Assembly: GCA_030141605.1 (NCBI GenBank) | Contig: JAQGDQ010000287.1 | Location: 18,501 to 82,500 of the forward strand | Reading direction: 5' to 3' | Length of the DNA stretch: 64,000 nucleotides | From: Tubiluchus corallicola | Taxonomy: Eukaryota > Priapulida > Priapulimorpha > Priapulimorphida > Tubiluchidae | Part shown: in pieces, positions 50,449-62,120 of the stretch | Position numbering within the stretch: the stretch's first letter is position 1 | How the letters are laid out: each line of letters starts with the position of its first letter | Position numbers and translations under genes: made by a program | Notes under the pieces: generated by a model | What the model saw: only the letters and a program-made list of their open reading frames with translations | Told to the model about the DNA's origin: nothing | Databases searched by the model: none

Positions 50449-50858
50449 CAGGGGTGAGCTTTCTGTACCAGAAAGCGAAATCGAATCTATTCGAATATAT
50501 AACTTTCGAACTCGAATCAAACCGAATTTCAAGATTTCGAATCCGAATCGAATTTGAATTCAGTTTTGTAGATTTTGGAATAAATTTGCGATTCGTTAAT
50601 AAAAAGTAATCCCACAAAAAAGCATCATAAATATTAGGTAACTTGATTTTTTTCTGCTGTTATTAAAAATTGCAAGTGTACAGAAATTGTAGCTAAACTC
50701 TGCCGATTGCATGATGTTTCAAATCATTTAATGATAGAGAAACGTATGTAGTTGAAGTGGAGAATTCATAATTTTATGTTTGAATTGAATTCCAATTAAA
50801 AAAACTAATTAGACTTCGTTTCGCAAGTTCGAAATCGAACGTTTGACACTCACCTCTA
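50449..50858. mobile_element. hAT MITE with TCGAA-rich body
   Basis: Ends CAGGGGTGAG and the complement of TAGAGGTGAG are hAT-like. Flanking 8-bp duplications GAAACTGG (50441-50448) and GAAACTAG (50859-50866) differ at one base. The interior near both ends repeats TTCGAA/CGAATC motifs, a common feature of such elements. No transposase. Confidence 0.75.
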
Positions 50859-50866
50859 GAAACTAG

Positions 50867-52620
50867 GTAGGATGTAGGCCAACCCCTGCAGATACCAGGA
50901 AATGCCATGAAGTACATAAAAGGTACAAAGAAGTTATTTTTGAACGTTATCTGCAATTAAAATCTTTTCAGACGTTACAAAATTTCTGCCACTAGATGTC
51001 AGCAAAACGCAACCACATTAAACTTACGCCAGAAATTATTGAACAGGCTACAATGTGTTACAATAATTTCTTTGGCATTGAAATAACCAAATTAAAACAT
51101 AGTGAACATGTATCACAGAATGACAGTAGTACGGCAAAACAGTAGTAACTAAATGTAGGGGGCGCATGTCAACAAGTAAAAACAAAAATGTGCAAGTTGC
51201 AAGTTTTTAAATAAAACGTGTACAGTAGTGCGATAGGTGTAGTGACTCACAATTATTTCTTAAAAGCTTTGGAATCCCTGTTTCTATATAATTAAATTAA
51301 ATTACATTAAATTAACTGTAAAATTTACATTAAATTAAAGTCTGCTAAATTGTTTTTATTACTAACCTGTATTTACTTACTTATTTTTATCTTTTGACAT
51401 ACTAATTGTTCTCTGTACTGATCAGATCGATGTATCGTGTTGATCGAAAATAAATGATAGGCCTAATAAGACATCAAGCCTCCGTATTGATCACGGAATA
51501 ATACGCAATATCACAATAAGTTTGGGAAAATTACATCTGCATGAAATTATAAATAAATCATGCTGGTGTCTCTTCTGGCAAAAAAATAACTGACATTTCC
51601 CAAGTGACACAGCGGAAACTGCAGTTAAATTTTTACAGGTATTCATACCAACACTTTACTAAAAGGATTGTGTGTAACACTAATGTCAACTTTTAAATTT
51701 ACGCCAATTCATAAACTGACACGAGTGCTTTTAAAATTACTCCAGGCTGCCAGCAGTAAAACAAATAAAACAAATTGAAGTGTTAACTTCATCCGGTGAG
51801 GAAAAACAAATGAACGGCTTGTGAACTGCATCGGATGATTCGGATCCCTTCTCGAAAAACTAAGTTTACAGCGTTTGTCAAAGTATAAAGCTAAAGTAGA
51901 TTTTCTGTCCTTGCTGTATAAATTCGTCCTTGTTTTAATATAGCTTTCGTAATTATCAGCTGGGAGTTTTGAGTAAAAATATTAAGTCAAGATTTGATTA
52001 GTATAACGCGTCGTGATTATGACCGCCTCAAGAGATGTTGAGCTGACGTTGAAGTTTAATTTCAAATTTGACTTGTAGCATTCTTTTCACTGGATTTTGA
52101 ATGTGAATTTTGAGTATTGACACTTATAGAAAGCCGTTTATAATACCGCGACAAAGATATGACGTTGGTGTAGTGAACCTAGCGGACCTGGCATCTTCAT
52201 ATTGTAAGAAAAAGTTCTTAGGCATATTTTGCTTAATTTGGCTGAGAAAATACTCGCATATAGATAGGCTATGTTGTTCAAATACCGAAAAGAGACCTGT
52301 TTGTATTCGATTGTTTTGCTTATGGATTTAAAATTATTAAATTATTTTGTTTTAAGCTTAAAATCTCAGTTGCACACAGAAAAGCGTAAACTAAACTAAA
52401 CTTTATTGTTAAAAAATTGGAGCATAAGCTGTTTCCCATAATCAGGTTTAGATGTTTAGTCTAGCAGAAAAATAATTTAAATTTTGTAGATGTATCGGCT
52501 GTTGTCGGTGACGAGCAGCAACTCGTTTAGAGAATATTTTGAACATTGCAAGCGAGGAATGTCAATCTCTATTCTTTATTTGAGTACTACACTTGTACTT
52601 CTGTCTGTAGCAATGCGAAG
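50867..52620. other. Intergenic, nothing recognised
   Basis: AT-rich sequence with short frames only (for example 52110-52331, no domain). Confidence 0.4.
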
Positions 52621-52626
52621 CACACA

Positions 52627-54680
52627 ATGGAAGATAAAAAGGTTAAACTAAAATATCAACAAACTGTTGAACATCAACTGATGCAAAAGTCTGGTAATAT
52701 CGTCCAACAATAATGGAATAACACAGTCAATTTGTGTGTAGAAGCTTCGGAAAAAATCCAGGATATGATAGGACCCACAAATCTAAGAAAGTAGTCAATG
52801 ATCCAAGTGTTGAACAGTTGTCGTTTGAGCAAAAAGAAATCAGGCTAAATAATAATGTGGACACAGACTTCAATATTAGAAAAGACTTACAAAGAAAAAG
52901 GAATAAAAAGATGCGAGAACTAAAGAAAACTATTAAACAAATTGAAGAAGAAAGACTGTTAAAAAGTATTGACGATATAGAGAAAAGTAAAGAAGATTCC
53001 ACTCGGATGTTTAAAGCAGTCAGGAACATTAACAGAAATAAACCAAAAGAAAAAACAAAGTTGACACTACAAATGAACTTACAACTGAATGATATAGAAG
53101 CAGCAGAATTAATTACTAAGTTCTTTGGAAAATCATTCAATATTGCTAACTCGAAAACTCTGCCTGATTCGGAGCCCGTAGATATGGAACCACCTTTTAA
53201 CAAAGAAGAAATATACTGTGCAGTAAAACCTCTAAAGAATTGCAAAAGTCCAGACATTTATAATTTGGTAGCTGAGCAATTAAAATATGGACCTGGGTTA
53301 GAAAATACAGCAATTACTAACTTGTTAAATGATGTTGTAAAAACAGGACATTATGCAAAAGACGTTAAGGAAGGAGTTCTAATAGCAATGAAGAAAAAAG
53401 GACCAGTAGAGAAATTAAGGCCAATAATTCTGTTAAGTCTGTTGAGAAGTTAAGACTGAACAACACTATACCAATTACCCAAACTTCATATAGAAAAGGA
53501 AGGAACATTACAGAATTAATTATGTCTGCAAAAATCTTAGCCGAAAAAGCTAAAACTTCAAGATTTATTCAACTGCTCTGCTACTGCTTGATATGAACAA
53601 GGCATTTGATACTGTTGATAGAGGAATACTATTTGATGATCTAAAATCTTAGAACCAGATGTATTACACATGATAATAATTCTACTTAAAGATGTGAGCC
53701 TAAAACTGGGCAATATTATAGGAAAAACTTTCAAAACTAATGTTGGCGTTCCTCAAGGTGACTGCCTCAGCCCCGTGCTTTTTATGTTGTACCTAGCCAA
53801 TGCGCCCCAAAATAAAAATGTTTCACCTACAGATCATGATTATGTCACCTCCATAAAAAAATCTTCCCTTCCATATGACTGATCAGACTTATCCTGCACC
53901 AGATTCCTACAAGCCATTCCTAATTGATCAAAAATATGCTGACGATATTGGGTAGAATAGCATTTCAAAATTCTGCACAGATACTGTTAAAAAAGAGAAT
54001 GCCCAAAATTACAAGAAAAAAAGAATTCTCAAAGTTAACAACTCGAACACTGAAGAGTGTAACATATCACCGGATGGAGACCAATCCGGGTAACGTTGTA
54101 AATAGAAGATGATATGAAAAATAGAAAACAACGGGCAATGTACGGTTTTATTCAAAATAGATCTATTCTAACTAGCAAGAAACTATCCCTCAAAACTTTA
54201 ATGCATACTTAACTAGTATCTTACAATAGTGAAATGCATAAAACGTGCGGCTTAACTACAGCAGAAATAAATGTGTTTCAAAGAGGTCTACTCAGAAAAA
54301 TCTTCAAAATAAAATGGCCGTATATCATTTTAAATGAGCAGCTTTCAAAAGAAGAACATTGAAGCACAAAAATGAGAATCAGAAGACTAGGATGGGTAGG
54401 ACATTTAATGAGATTGCCAGAAACAACACCAGTAAGATTAGCTTTAAACAAAGCAGTAAAACCCATTAAACCTATTAAACGACCTTTAGGCAAAACAAAA
54501 AACAACCTGGATATGAAGAATTAACAAAGATTTACAACAGCTGGAACCAAAGCTAGCAATGGCATCCCAGGAATTGAAAATTTTAGCTGCAGACAGGAAA
54601 CAGTGAAGTGCTCTAATAAAGGATAGAGGCTCTATGTCTGCAATAGATGTTTAAAGTAACAGAAGAAGATGTATCGGTAG
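52627..54680 (+). mobile_element. Decayed LINE (linker, reverse transcriptase, C-terminal region)
   Basis: The plus strand reads, over several frameshifts and stops, as a LINE polyprotein lacking its endonuclease. An open stretch of 239 codons (52734-53453) is the pre-RT linker and RT entry, with RKRNKKMRELKKTIKQIEEE, NKEEIYCAVKPLKNCKSPD, and KKKGPVEKLRPIILLS. Then come LLDMNKAFDTVDRGIL (about 53589), GVPQGDCLSPVLFMLYLA (53748-53800) and QKYADDIG (about 53930), the catalytic palm motifs. The C-terminal RRLGWVGHLMRLPETTPVRL (about 54379-54440) is followed by a diverged tail. It is a different family from the LINE at 18.4 kb. It lies just beyond the 3' end of complexin B. Confidence 0.85.
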
Positions 54681-55043
54681 GCTGTGGCAGTAAAATCTAT
54701 AAAACGCACTGTCAGTTTTACTCTTTTCTCTTTTACATTTTAAAACACACCTATATTGTATATACCAACTTTGTTGTTTTATTTAATGACAAAGTCGTTT
54801 TATTGAGAAATTCAGGTTAATGCTTTGTTAATGTTTATTGCACACAATATTATTTTAAAATCTATTTGTTAAAATAAATTACAATATGTTTAAAGGGGCA
54901 CAAGCTTGAAATGCTTTTTAGTGTCGTTAGATGGCACCACAATACGTAAGATATATTATTACTAGCATAATTTACAGCGCTAGTGTCGCCATCTGCTAAA
55001 ATTATTATGCAACAAGCACAGGCTATTGTATTTTTAAAATAGT

Positions 55044-56124
55044 TTATAGAAAGTTACAACAACAACAGATTGAAGAAAATTTACTTTGCAAACTATCTTC
55101 TTCTTCTTCTTCTCCTTCATGTTGCTGAGCACTGCCTTTCATTTCTTCTGGCGTCTTCTTCTTTCTTCCTATCCTCCCTGACATTTCTTTATCTTCTTTC
55201 TCCGCTTCTTTTTCTTCTTTTCTTTTGATACCGTACTAAATGTTCAAGAAAAAAACGCTGTTTTTGAATTTATCCTTTAGTGTAAAATTAGTTTAATTGT
55301 TGATCAATTATGTCACATTGACTGAAGCAAATCAGCTTGCTGCATTGGTCCGTTATTCAGCTGGTTCGTAGTCAATTAATCAAATAAGCTGTTAATCAAA
55401 TAACCAAAAATTAATACTAATCAACTATCCAACTGACCGGCCGACCAAGCAAGCAACCAGGAAACCAACTGATCAACTAATTGATTAACTGACTGAATGA
55501 TTCACCCACTCTTTTGGTTGACAGTCTGCTTACGAATGAAGAAAACAGGTAGCACAAACAGATAGATAGATAGACGGACAGACAAACAGACAGACAAATG
55601 GATAGGCAGATAAACCAGCCAGACAGATGGACGATGGATGGACGCTACAGTTGGATAAAACAGACAGCATAGCAGAAAGAGAGGCAGATTCAGTTAGTTA
55701 ATATATGGACTTCTATAGATGAGACAGTTATTAGATAGTTAACATAGGTTTCCAATAGACGGTGGTAGGTAATTTGGTTGGTCAGTTAATGAGTGACAGA
55801 GTTAATAAGTCAGTCAGTCAGTCAGCTTAGTTAGTTGGTTGGTTTATCGGTCATTCAGTGTAGGGGTACGTAAGTATATAAAACATTAATAAACCAGCCT
55901 ACTTTATCACGTATGTCTTGTCTCATTTTCTCTCTCTCTTCTTCCATTTTTCTGTGCTTCTCCTTCCGCCTCTCCTCTGCTTCTCTCCTCGCCTCCAGTA
56001 TAGCTGCCTCTTCCTCTTCTCTCTTTTTCTTCACTTCCGGATCCTCTGTTTCGACATTTTTCGTCATCTCGCCTTTGACGGCTCCCAATTTATTCCCCAC
56101 CATTTGCTTTGCCACGAAATCCAT
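55044..56124 (-). CDS. Complexin, right tandem copy (B), two exons, 137 aa, CaaX terminus
   Basis: Same architecture as the copy at 44289-45593. Exon 1 (56124 to 55903) encodes 74 residues starting MDFVAKQMVGNKLG, an acidic accessory region EDPEVKKKREEEEAAILEA, and the SNARE-binding central helix RKMEEEREKMRQDIRDK, with a GTAGGC donor. Exon 2 (55235 to 55044, after a TTTAG acceptor) encodes [17 protein letters not shown], a variable Lys/Glu middle, and the same end [14 protein letters not shown] as copy A. The two proteins match strongly in exon 1 and at both ends of exon 2; the middle of exon 2 has drifted and is 13 residues longer here. The central helix of B is closer to the animal consensus than that of A, which has [12 protein letters not shown]. 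The intron (667 bp) holds GATA/GACA, CCAA-like and CAGT short repeats like those of copy A. Confidence 0.93.
55560..55835. repeat. Degenerate GATA/GACA and CAGT short repeats, complexin B intron
   Basis: GATAGATAGATAGACGGACA (55561 on), several GACA units, and CAGTCAGTCAGTCAG at 55810-55825. They parallel the purer arrays in the complexin A intron. Confidence 0.7.
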
Positions 56125-56505
56125 TCTTGTTTGTTAGAAAGTTCAATTAACTGCAAAACAAAGAAAGTGTTTAACTTATTAGCTTATGTTACCTAAACAT
56201 TCTAACTATAGTTGTAGATTTATAGTGTAGTAAGGCATTAAAATGATGCATCTATCAAGTGACGTTTTGAGTATTGAGTATTAAATATCTATTGAGTTTT
56301 TCTAAATCAAAGTGACAGCTTGAGGAGGAAATTTATGTTTTGCAAAAAAACATTATTTTTGTCATAATTATTATCATTTTAATGTCAAGATTAATAGCAA
56401 TGATGGTGGCAAAGCCACGGTTAAATAAATTTTGATACCAAACTTGAAAGACAGCTGAATTTGGTTAGCTAGTTATAAGGTATGAACTCTGGACTGCTCT
56501 GATCC
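56125..56505. other. Complexin B upstream region
   Basis: Likely promoter and leader of complexin B; AT-rich, no recognisable exon or element. Confidence 0.4.
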
Positions 56506-56507
56506 TA

Positions 56508-56590
56508 GCGCATATGATGACCTAGTGATCTAAAACATCAGGCGTGTAAACGGAACGTCACTGGTTCAAATCCAGGCTGTAACATTTCTT
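56508..56590 (+). mobile_element. tRNA-derived SINE head or tRNA pseudogene
   Basis: TGACCTAGTGATC (56518 on) resembles an A box and GGTTCAAATCC (56573-56583) is a good B box at the right distance. Acceptor stems do not pair well, so a functional tRNA is unlikely. Confidence 0.55.
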
Positions 56591-56819
56591 GTCGTTTTAA
56601 ATTTGGTATAAAAATAGCATTAGTTGTGGGTTTGTACGATCACAGATTTATACGTGTAATTCCAAGGTGAAGTTCATCTGCAGTTAATTAGACGTTCATT
56701 ATGTACATATTATATACACATTTATGCTGCTGTACTAAGGCCTCTCCTCTACGAGGTAAATGACCTGAATCAGCATGGCAAATTAAATCTCCTAGAGCCA
56801 GAATCCGAAGCAGTTCATC

Positions 56820-56900
56820 TAGACAAAAGTGATCAGAATCAACGCCAGTCTTAGCCCAACAACACTAACCACTGAACTACGTACCTCGCATATAATGCTG
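56820..56900 (-). mobile_element. tRNA-derived SINE head, minus strand
   Basis: Minus-strand GCGAGGTACGTAGTTCAGTG followed by GTTAGTGTTGTTGGGC resembles a tRNA 5' half with A box and anticodon arm; the B box (GGCGTTGATTCTG) is degraded. Confidence 0.45.
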
Positions 56901-56904
56901 AATT

Positions 56905-57060
56905 ACTTGTCTAAATGTTCCATCATTCGTTTCATACTTCACTCCCATGTTGCTTTTTTTGACATTCCATCATTCGTCTCATTGCACATTGTTCTCTTCA
57001 TCCTAATATTTCATCATTCGCTCAACTGCACTCTTCACTCAGATGCTTTTGCACTGAAGT
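56905..57060 (-). repeat. Diverged minisatellite, copy cluster 1
   Basis: Three to four units, 42-52 bp apart, each containing TTCCATCATTCG or similar on the plus strand. The complement, CGAATGATGGAA, is the hallmark of the array at 60080-60660, so both belong to one family in opposite orientation. Confidence 0.55.
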
Positions 57061-57379
57061 TCAAAGTCATTCGTCTATTCACCGACCGAACTCGGCGTTG
57101 CCTAGCTTCGGCCACTAAGCACACACAGTCACCACACGGCTATTCACCTTCCCACGAGGAGGCAGTGAAAAGTAACGTTTTTATTGGAAACGTTCTCGCT
57201 TGCAGCCATGTGCAAGAAGCGATGAAATAATTTTGATTCATGTGGTGACTAGGGTGAGATAGAAAGTAATATATATATCATATGATGGCATCATAAATTT
57301 GTTTATTACCTCGTTTATACGAGTTTTCAAGCAACGCGGCTGAAAAGTGTTTTGCATGTCACGACAAAGAGGCGGCAGC

Positions 57380-57472
57380 TGAGCTCTGTGTATAGGCGAA
57401 CGAAGCTTGTAAGAATAGCAAGCGTAGGCGTACAAAAACGAAAGATCTGGGCTCGATTCCAGGCCTCTGTAA
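57380..57472 (+). mobile_element. tRNA-derived SINE head
   Basis: GGCTCGATTCC (57450-57460) is a B box followed by AGGCCTCTGT; upstream A-box-like sequence is weak. No cloverleaf can be closed. Confidence 0.4.
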
Positions 57473-58603
57473 AATTTTTAGTCTTTAAGGTAATGCTGAC
57501 CGGTAGAGGTAAATAAAGTATTTGATAATTATAGCATGACAAACACGCTATACTTTCTGGGAGTTGGTTTCCTTTTTTTCACGCCAGAAAGCACCACCTG
57601 CTTGCGTTGTTGTTGTCCTTGTTCTTGCGGAAAGCCTGCTCTAAAGTGACTGTTACAGGTCGCGCTTTGTTGTTTTCAAAATGCGTGTTGCATTCTGGGA
57701 TGTTGTAGTTCATTGTCGTAGCCCACTTGAGCTGACTTTATGCTAAACATGATCCCTCGTGTTATTAGTTGCCATTGTACTGTATAACATAACGAATGCA
57801 TCTGACTAATCTTGGGTAGAAAGATAAATAAACTCTTTATCTGCCAATTAAAAACTTACGTATACAAAGTAAAAATACATTGCATATAAGAAATTAATAC
57901 TGCGTATCGGAGTCAGCATACCAGTCAATCATATACAACGTATGCGACTGACTGAATATTGACAATAATATTAAGAGAAAAACTACAATATTATAAAAGC
58001 GCTGAAAATTAACAAAACTACAAAACACAGGTTATTTACAAAATTTAGTTATTTACAGAAATTAAGAGAATACTAAAATGATGAGTATGGACATAATTAG
58101 AGGTGTAATAATCAGTAATATTCTATATAATATGATGTCATGTTTTATTTTGTAACAAGATGAATTCGGGGTACTATGTGAGCTTCTACAAAATGATGGT
58201 AATTCCTCAATTATTGCCAGTTAACTGTGAAATTCAAAAACTGGGGCATCAAAGAGTCTATGCTTTAGTTTGTTATTTATGTCAACCGCTAGAGTCCTCT
58301 ATTGGCAAGAAACAGAATCCTAAAGCCTAGGCAATTAATGCATCAAGAGGAAATACATTAAAACATTTATTTATTCAGATGATCCGATTCTCCGAATCGT
58401 TAATAGATGCAAGGGAAACGTTCGCTAATCGAATATCGATCACATTCCTCGAACACACGTGCTTATTGATGTAAAAAGCATGAACAAGCCCATTCTGTAA
58501 GAACATAAATCGGAAGACATCTTCTAAAACCACCGGTACCAAAAGTACGCGCAGTTGTCATTTTGTTTTTAATAGAAGTGGGGGCTTTAATTAACAAAAT
58601 TAA
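57473..58603. other. Intergenic, nothing recognised
   Basis: No exon or repeat could be supported in this 1.1 kb. Confidence 0.4.
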
Positions 58604-59050
58604 ATGGGCAATACATTAAAATCTCTCACTTCTGCCTTACAGAGCAAATCATTTATACTTCTGCGTTCCCGTGATCTCAACACCTCGTTTCATCTTTTTT
58701 TCATTAGCTTCATCATTGCTCATTCTATTCTTGTAGTTTTACATCAACATCGAGCACACCATAACCAACTTGTCCCACTCTTTCCCACACCCGCTATTCA
58801 ACAAACAAGTTACAGAACTTTTTTAAATCTTATTCTTACCTATAGAATAATTAACAATTTTTGTAATCGTGTGCCTATGGAACTTATAAGTGATGCTTCT
58901 ACTTCTACTCTCTGAAAGGCTTTTATGTAGGTTATGAAACCTGTTAGCGAACCAGCGCTTGATTAATTGCCCGTTGTACTTATTATAAATGTACTTGTGA
59001 TTGTCGTGTTTTCTTTATTTGTCAAATAAAAATATTATTCAAACTAAAAG
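58604..59050 (+). mobile_element. Probable LINE 3'-end fragment
   Basis: The plus-strand frame contains QTSYRTFLNLILTYRIINNF and then CNRVPMELISDASTSTL, resembling the YR-SF-RxxxxWNxVP ending of LINE polyproteins with the Trp replaced. The following tail ends TCAAATAAAAATATTATTCA near 59042. A worn copy; weaker evidence than the fragment at 45887-46255. Confidence 0.45.
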
Positions 59051-59970
59051 AGCGTGTAACAGAAACCAGAATTTATTGTAGAAAGCGTTACTGAATAGAA
59101 TTTTCACCGAGGGTTTGAGTTTGTTCGGATTATGTTGTCAGAAAATCGTCACCCGTACAGACAAGACGCGCCATGATGTCTCTCATCAGCGAAGAGATTA
59201 AATCGAACTACTCATTTCCTCAACCACATAGACGTACTCTTAAAAAGAGAAGAAAGTCCCAGGAGACTGAATGTGATGTGTTCTTGGCGTGATTGCTCTT
59301 GGATGCTAAAAACCTGTCATGTTATTCCTGTGCTTACAAATCGATTTTAGGCCACTGGCTGAGAATTGAACAGCAAGTACATTAATCTTGATTTGGAAAA
59401 AAACACTTAAAGTGAAAGAAAAGCTAATTTAAAAGTATCTCCCAAAAAAATTTCCATACAAAAGTATATCTCTTAGGATTACGCATTTGCGCTTGCCTAT
59501 TAGAATCTTACGTAACTGGAAAACAAAATTCTTAGTAATTTAAAACGTTCGTGCCGATTGGTAAAACGTCACTGGCTCATTATCCCAGATTGTAGCAAAA
59601 ATGTCATTGGTTCACCACAAACATATCAGCAATCTTATTGGCACGATAAAGTAATTTGAATTTTTGCTTAGTTAGTGAAATATGTACTACGAATTCTCTG
59701 ATTATTTTATTATAAAGTTATCTGAACTATCAACTTTTTGGTTTGTACGCTACACGAATGGCATGTTCTTAACATCCACACCAATTACACCAAAAAGCAT
59801 TCAGTCTCGCGGGGTTTTTCTTAGGGCCAAGTTCGGTTGTCCCCATATCGGGTTGTTCCAAATCCCAGTTAAGCTTTTGCAATCCATCGTCATCATCTTC
59901 ATCATCTTAATTACTATAAGCCTTTTATTGGCATTGTAACAAACCTCATAACTTGGCTAAGATACCTCTG
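59051..59970. other. Intergenic, nothing recognised
   Basis: No exon or repeat array could be supported. Confidence 0.4.
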
Positions 59971-59974
59971 CTGA

Positions 59975-60055
59975 TTCAGTGGCTCATCCTTAGTGGCATA
60001 GACTTTATAATGAGTGAGGTTCCAGTCCCTCCACAGGAATCAAATTTGAATCGGT
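59975..60055 (+). mobile_element. tRNA-derived SINE head
   Basis: GGTTCCAGTCC (60018-60028) fits a B box; an A-box-like stretch lies upstream within TTCAGTGGCTCATCCTTAGT. Imperfect stems. Confidence 0.4.
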
Positions 60056-60079
60056 TCTGCACGAATCCCGCTTGCAGGG

Positions 60080-60740
60080 AAAAGAAGCATGAAATGAGCA
60101 AAGTGCAATGATGTGAATGATGAAATAGTGGGGTTAGGAATGTTTGGGTGAAGAGTGAAGTGAAGCGAATGATGGACTATTTGAGCCAGGAACGACAACA
60201 TGAAAACGAAGTGTAATGACACAAGTGTAATGGCACAAGTGTAATGACACAAATGTTGGAACATCGAAGTTTGGTTCTCTGGAATATCTGCGTGAAGAGT
60301 GAAGTGAGGCGAATGATGTAATACGTTAGCCAAAAATCTCTGCAAGAAAAGAAAAGAGTGCAGTGATATGAATGATGGAATTTTCGTCGAAAACACACAT
60401 TGAAGAGTAAAGTAAAGGGAATGAAAGAATGTTATAGTCAGATACATGAGCTTGAAGAGGAAACTACGCAATGACATGAATGATGGTATTCTGAAATCAG
60501 AAATATAAGTCTGTGTGAAAAGCGCACTAAAGCGAATGATGGAGTATTTTAGCCAAGAACGTGTTCATGGATAGAACAACCTGCAATAACGTGAATGATG
60601 GAACACGCGAAAACATGTTCTACAAGAAGTAAACAAGAAGTGAATGATAGAACAGCTATAAACAAAGATCAACAAAAATCGCTGCAGTAAATGATGAAAC
60701 AGTGCACCAGAAAATTCTGGCACGTAGTGACCATAATGTT
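60080..60740 (+). repeat. Diverged minisatellite, copy cluster 2
   Basis: About ten occurrences of GAATGATGGAA or a close variant at roughly 50-75 bp intervals, often preceded by GAAGTGAAGC or GCAATGACATGA and followed by TTTTAGCCAAGAACG. Units are badly eroded. The open frames on the complementary strand (Phe/Leu/Ser-rich) are by-products. Confidence 0.6.
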
Positions 60741-61419
60741 TGTGAAAAGCGCAATACTGTGAATGTTGACTGAAAGGGGATGCCGGGATATGAGTGATTG
60801 GCGACCGGAAAGGAGGACGTGAAGAGGAAATGTTTAGAATTCGAAACCGAACTAAAGAGAAATCGATTATGTAATCAATACTGAACAGCAATATGAAAAG
60901 TTAGGAAGCCATGGACAGTGTCTGAGTGAACAATTAGAGAAGCCGAATGCCAGAAGGCGTGAGAGATAATTAAACTTATTGACGTCTTGTTGTTGCTGAC
61001 AGTGTTTCATCCATGCATGATTAGTCTGCAAGCCATTTTGCCTAATAAGATGAATGAAACATTCCGACTACAGATGAAACTAACGGGCCCCAACTAATTC
61101 TAAGTGTAAACATTGAGAAAATTTAATCACAGAAAAATTTATTATAAAAAATATGATGCTCAGAAACAACAGCTTCTTTCATCAGTTTCAATAAAGTGAG
61201 CGGTACAAAACGCTAAGAGTTCGTTCAGATTAGCAAGTTTCTTCCGCGTATAACTCAGTGTGTTCAGACTAAAAAGCTGCGAGTAACTCTCCGTCAGTAA
61301 GTGCGAGCTGACACTCGTCTCTCTATCGCTGCGAGAGGTGTCAAGAGTCAAGAGTAACTCGCCAAGACGTTAAGAATAGACAGTAACTCGCAGGAAATCA
61401 ACTCCCAGCAATTGTCGTA

Positions 61420-61535
61420 GAGTTTGCAATAACTTGCCGACAGTAACTCACAAAATAGTTCACACTTGAGAGTTTGCCATAACTTGCCGACAGTAACTCG
61501 CAAGCAGTTCACACTTGAGAGTTTGCCGTCAGAGA
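61420..61535. repeat. Short tandem duplication, about 60 bp unit
   Basis: GAGTTTGCCATAACTTGCCG followed by ACAGTAACTCGCAA and GTTCACACTT occurs about two and a half times. Related GTAACTC/GCGAGT motifs in both orientations extend from about 61250 to 61560, suggesting the subterminal part of a DNA transposon not otherwise recognised. Confidence 0.5.
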
Positions 61536-61599
61536 GAAAGCTCGCGACAGAAAACTCGCTTGTCTGTACAAGCTATAAGTAGTTTATGATAATATGAAG

Positions 61600-62005
61600 C
61601 AAGTATTTTGCAAGGCAATTTTAGTAAACCGCTGTTTGTTTGTGTTTGAACTGTGGGCAACGTGGTACTTTTTTCAAAAAAAATCTTTTATTTTTTAAGC
61701 TTCCAAATCTTTCAGAGTACTTGGCACAGCTTTTGGTGTTTTTTATTCTTCAATATATATTTATTGAATATAAATATATATATATTTATTTATATTCTTC
61801 AATACACTACAGGCAAGAACTCAGGACTCAAATGCAACTGCAGGATTTGTTCAATGAGTTACTTGTGACATGAATAAATCCTGATTCTTTATCAAGAATA
61901 ACCCTCTTAAGATGAGCCACTGAACTAGCAGAAGCAGCTTCGGTTGCATACATAACTTCCCTCTACGGCGTAAACAGCCACAATCGGCATAGCGAATGAA
62001 ACCGC
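61600..62005. other. No gene recognised
   Basis: Contains a TA-rich palindromic stretch (about 61752-61803, TTGAATATAAATATATATAT and its partner ATATTTATTTATATTCTTCAA) but no exon. Confidence 0.45.
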
Positions 62006-62007
62006 CA

Positions 62008-62120
62008 AAAACCAGTATCGAACTCAGGGTGTGCCAAGAGCCACGAACACCGTGAAATGTCAGCATTTTGTCAGCTAAGAACCAATAGTATTTTTTAAGG
62101 TTCCCGCTCGTATCCACTGA
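62008..62120 (-). mobile_element. tRNA-derived SINE fragment
   Basis: Minus-strand GAGTTCGATAC (62026 to 62016) is a good B box; the upstream A-box region is poorly conserved. Tentative. Confidence 0.35.

Noticed and set aside
56508-56590. Functional tRNA gene
   Set aside because: A and B boxes are present but the acceptor and D stems do not close.
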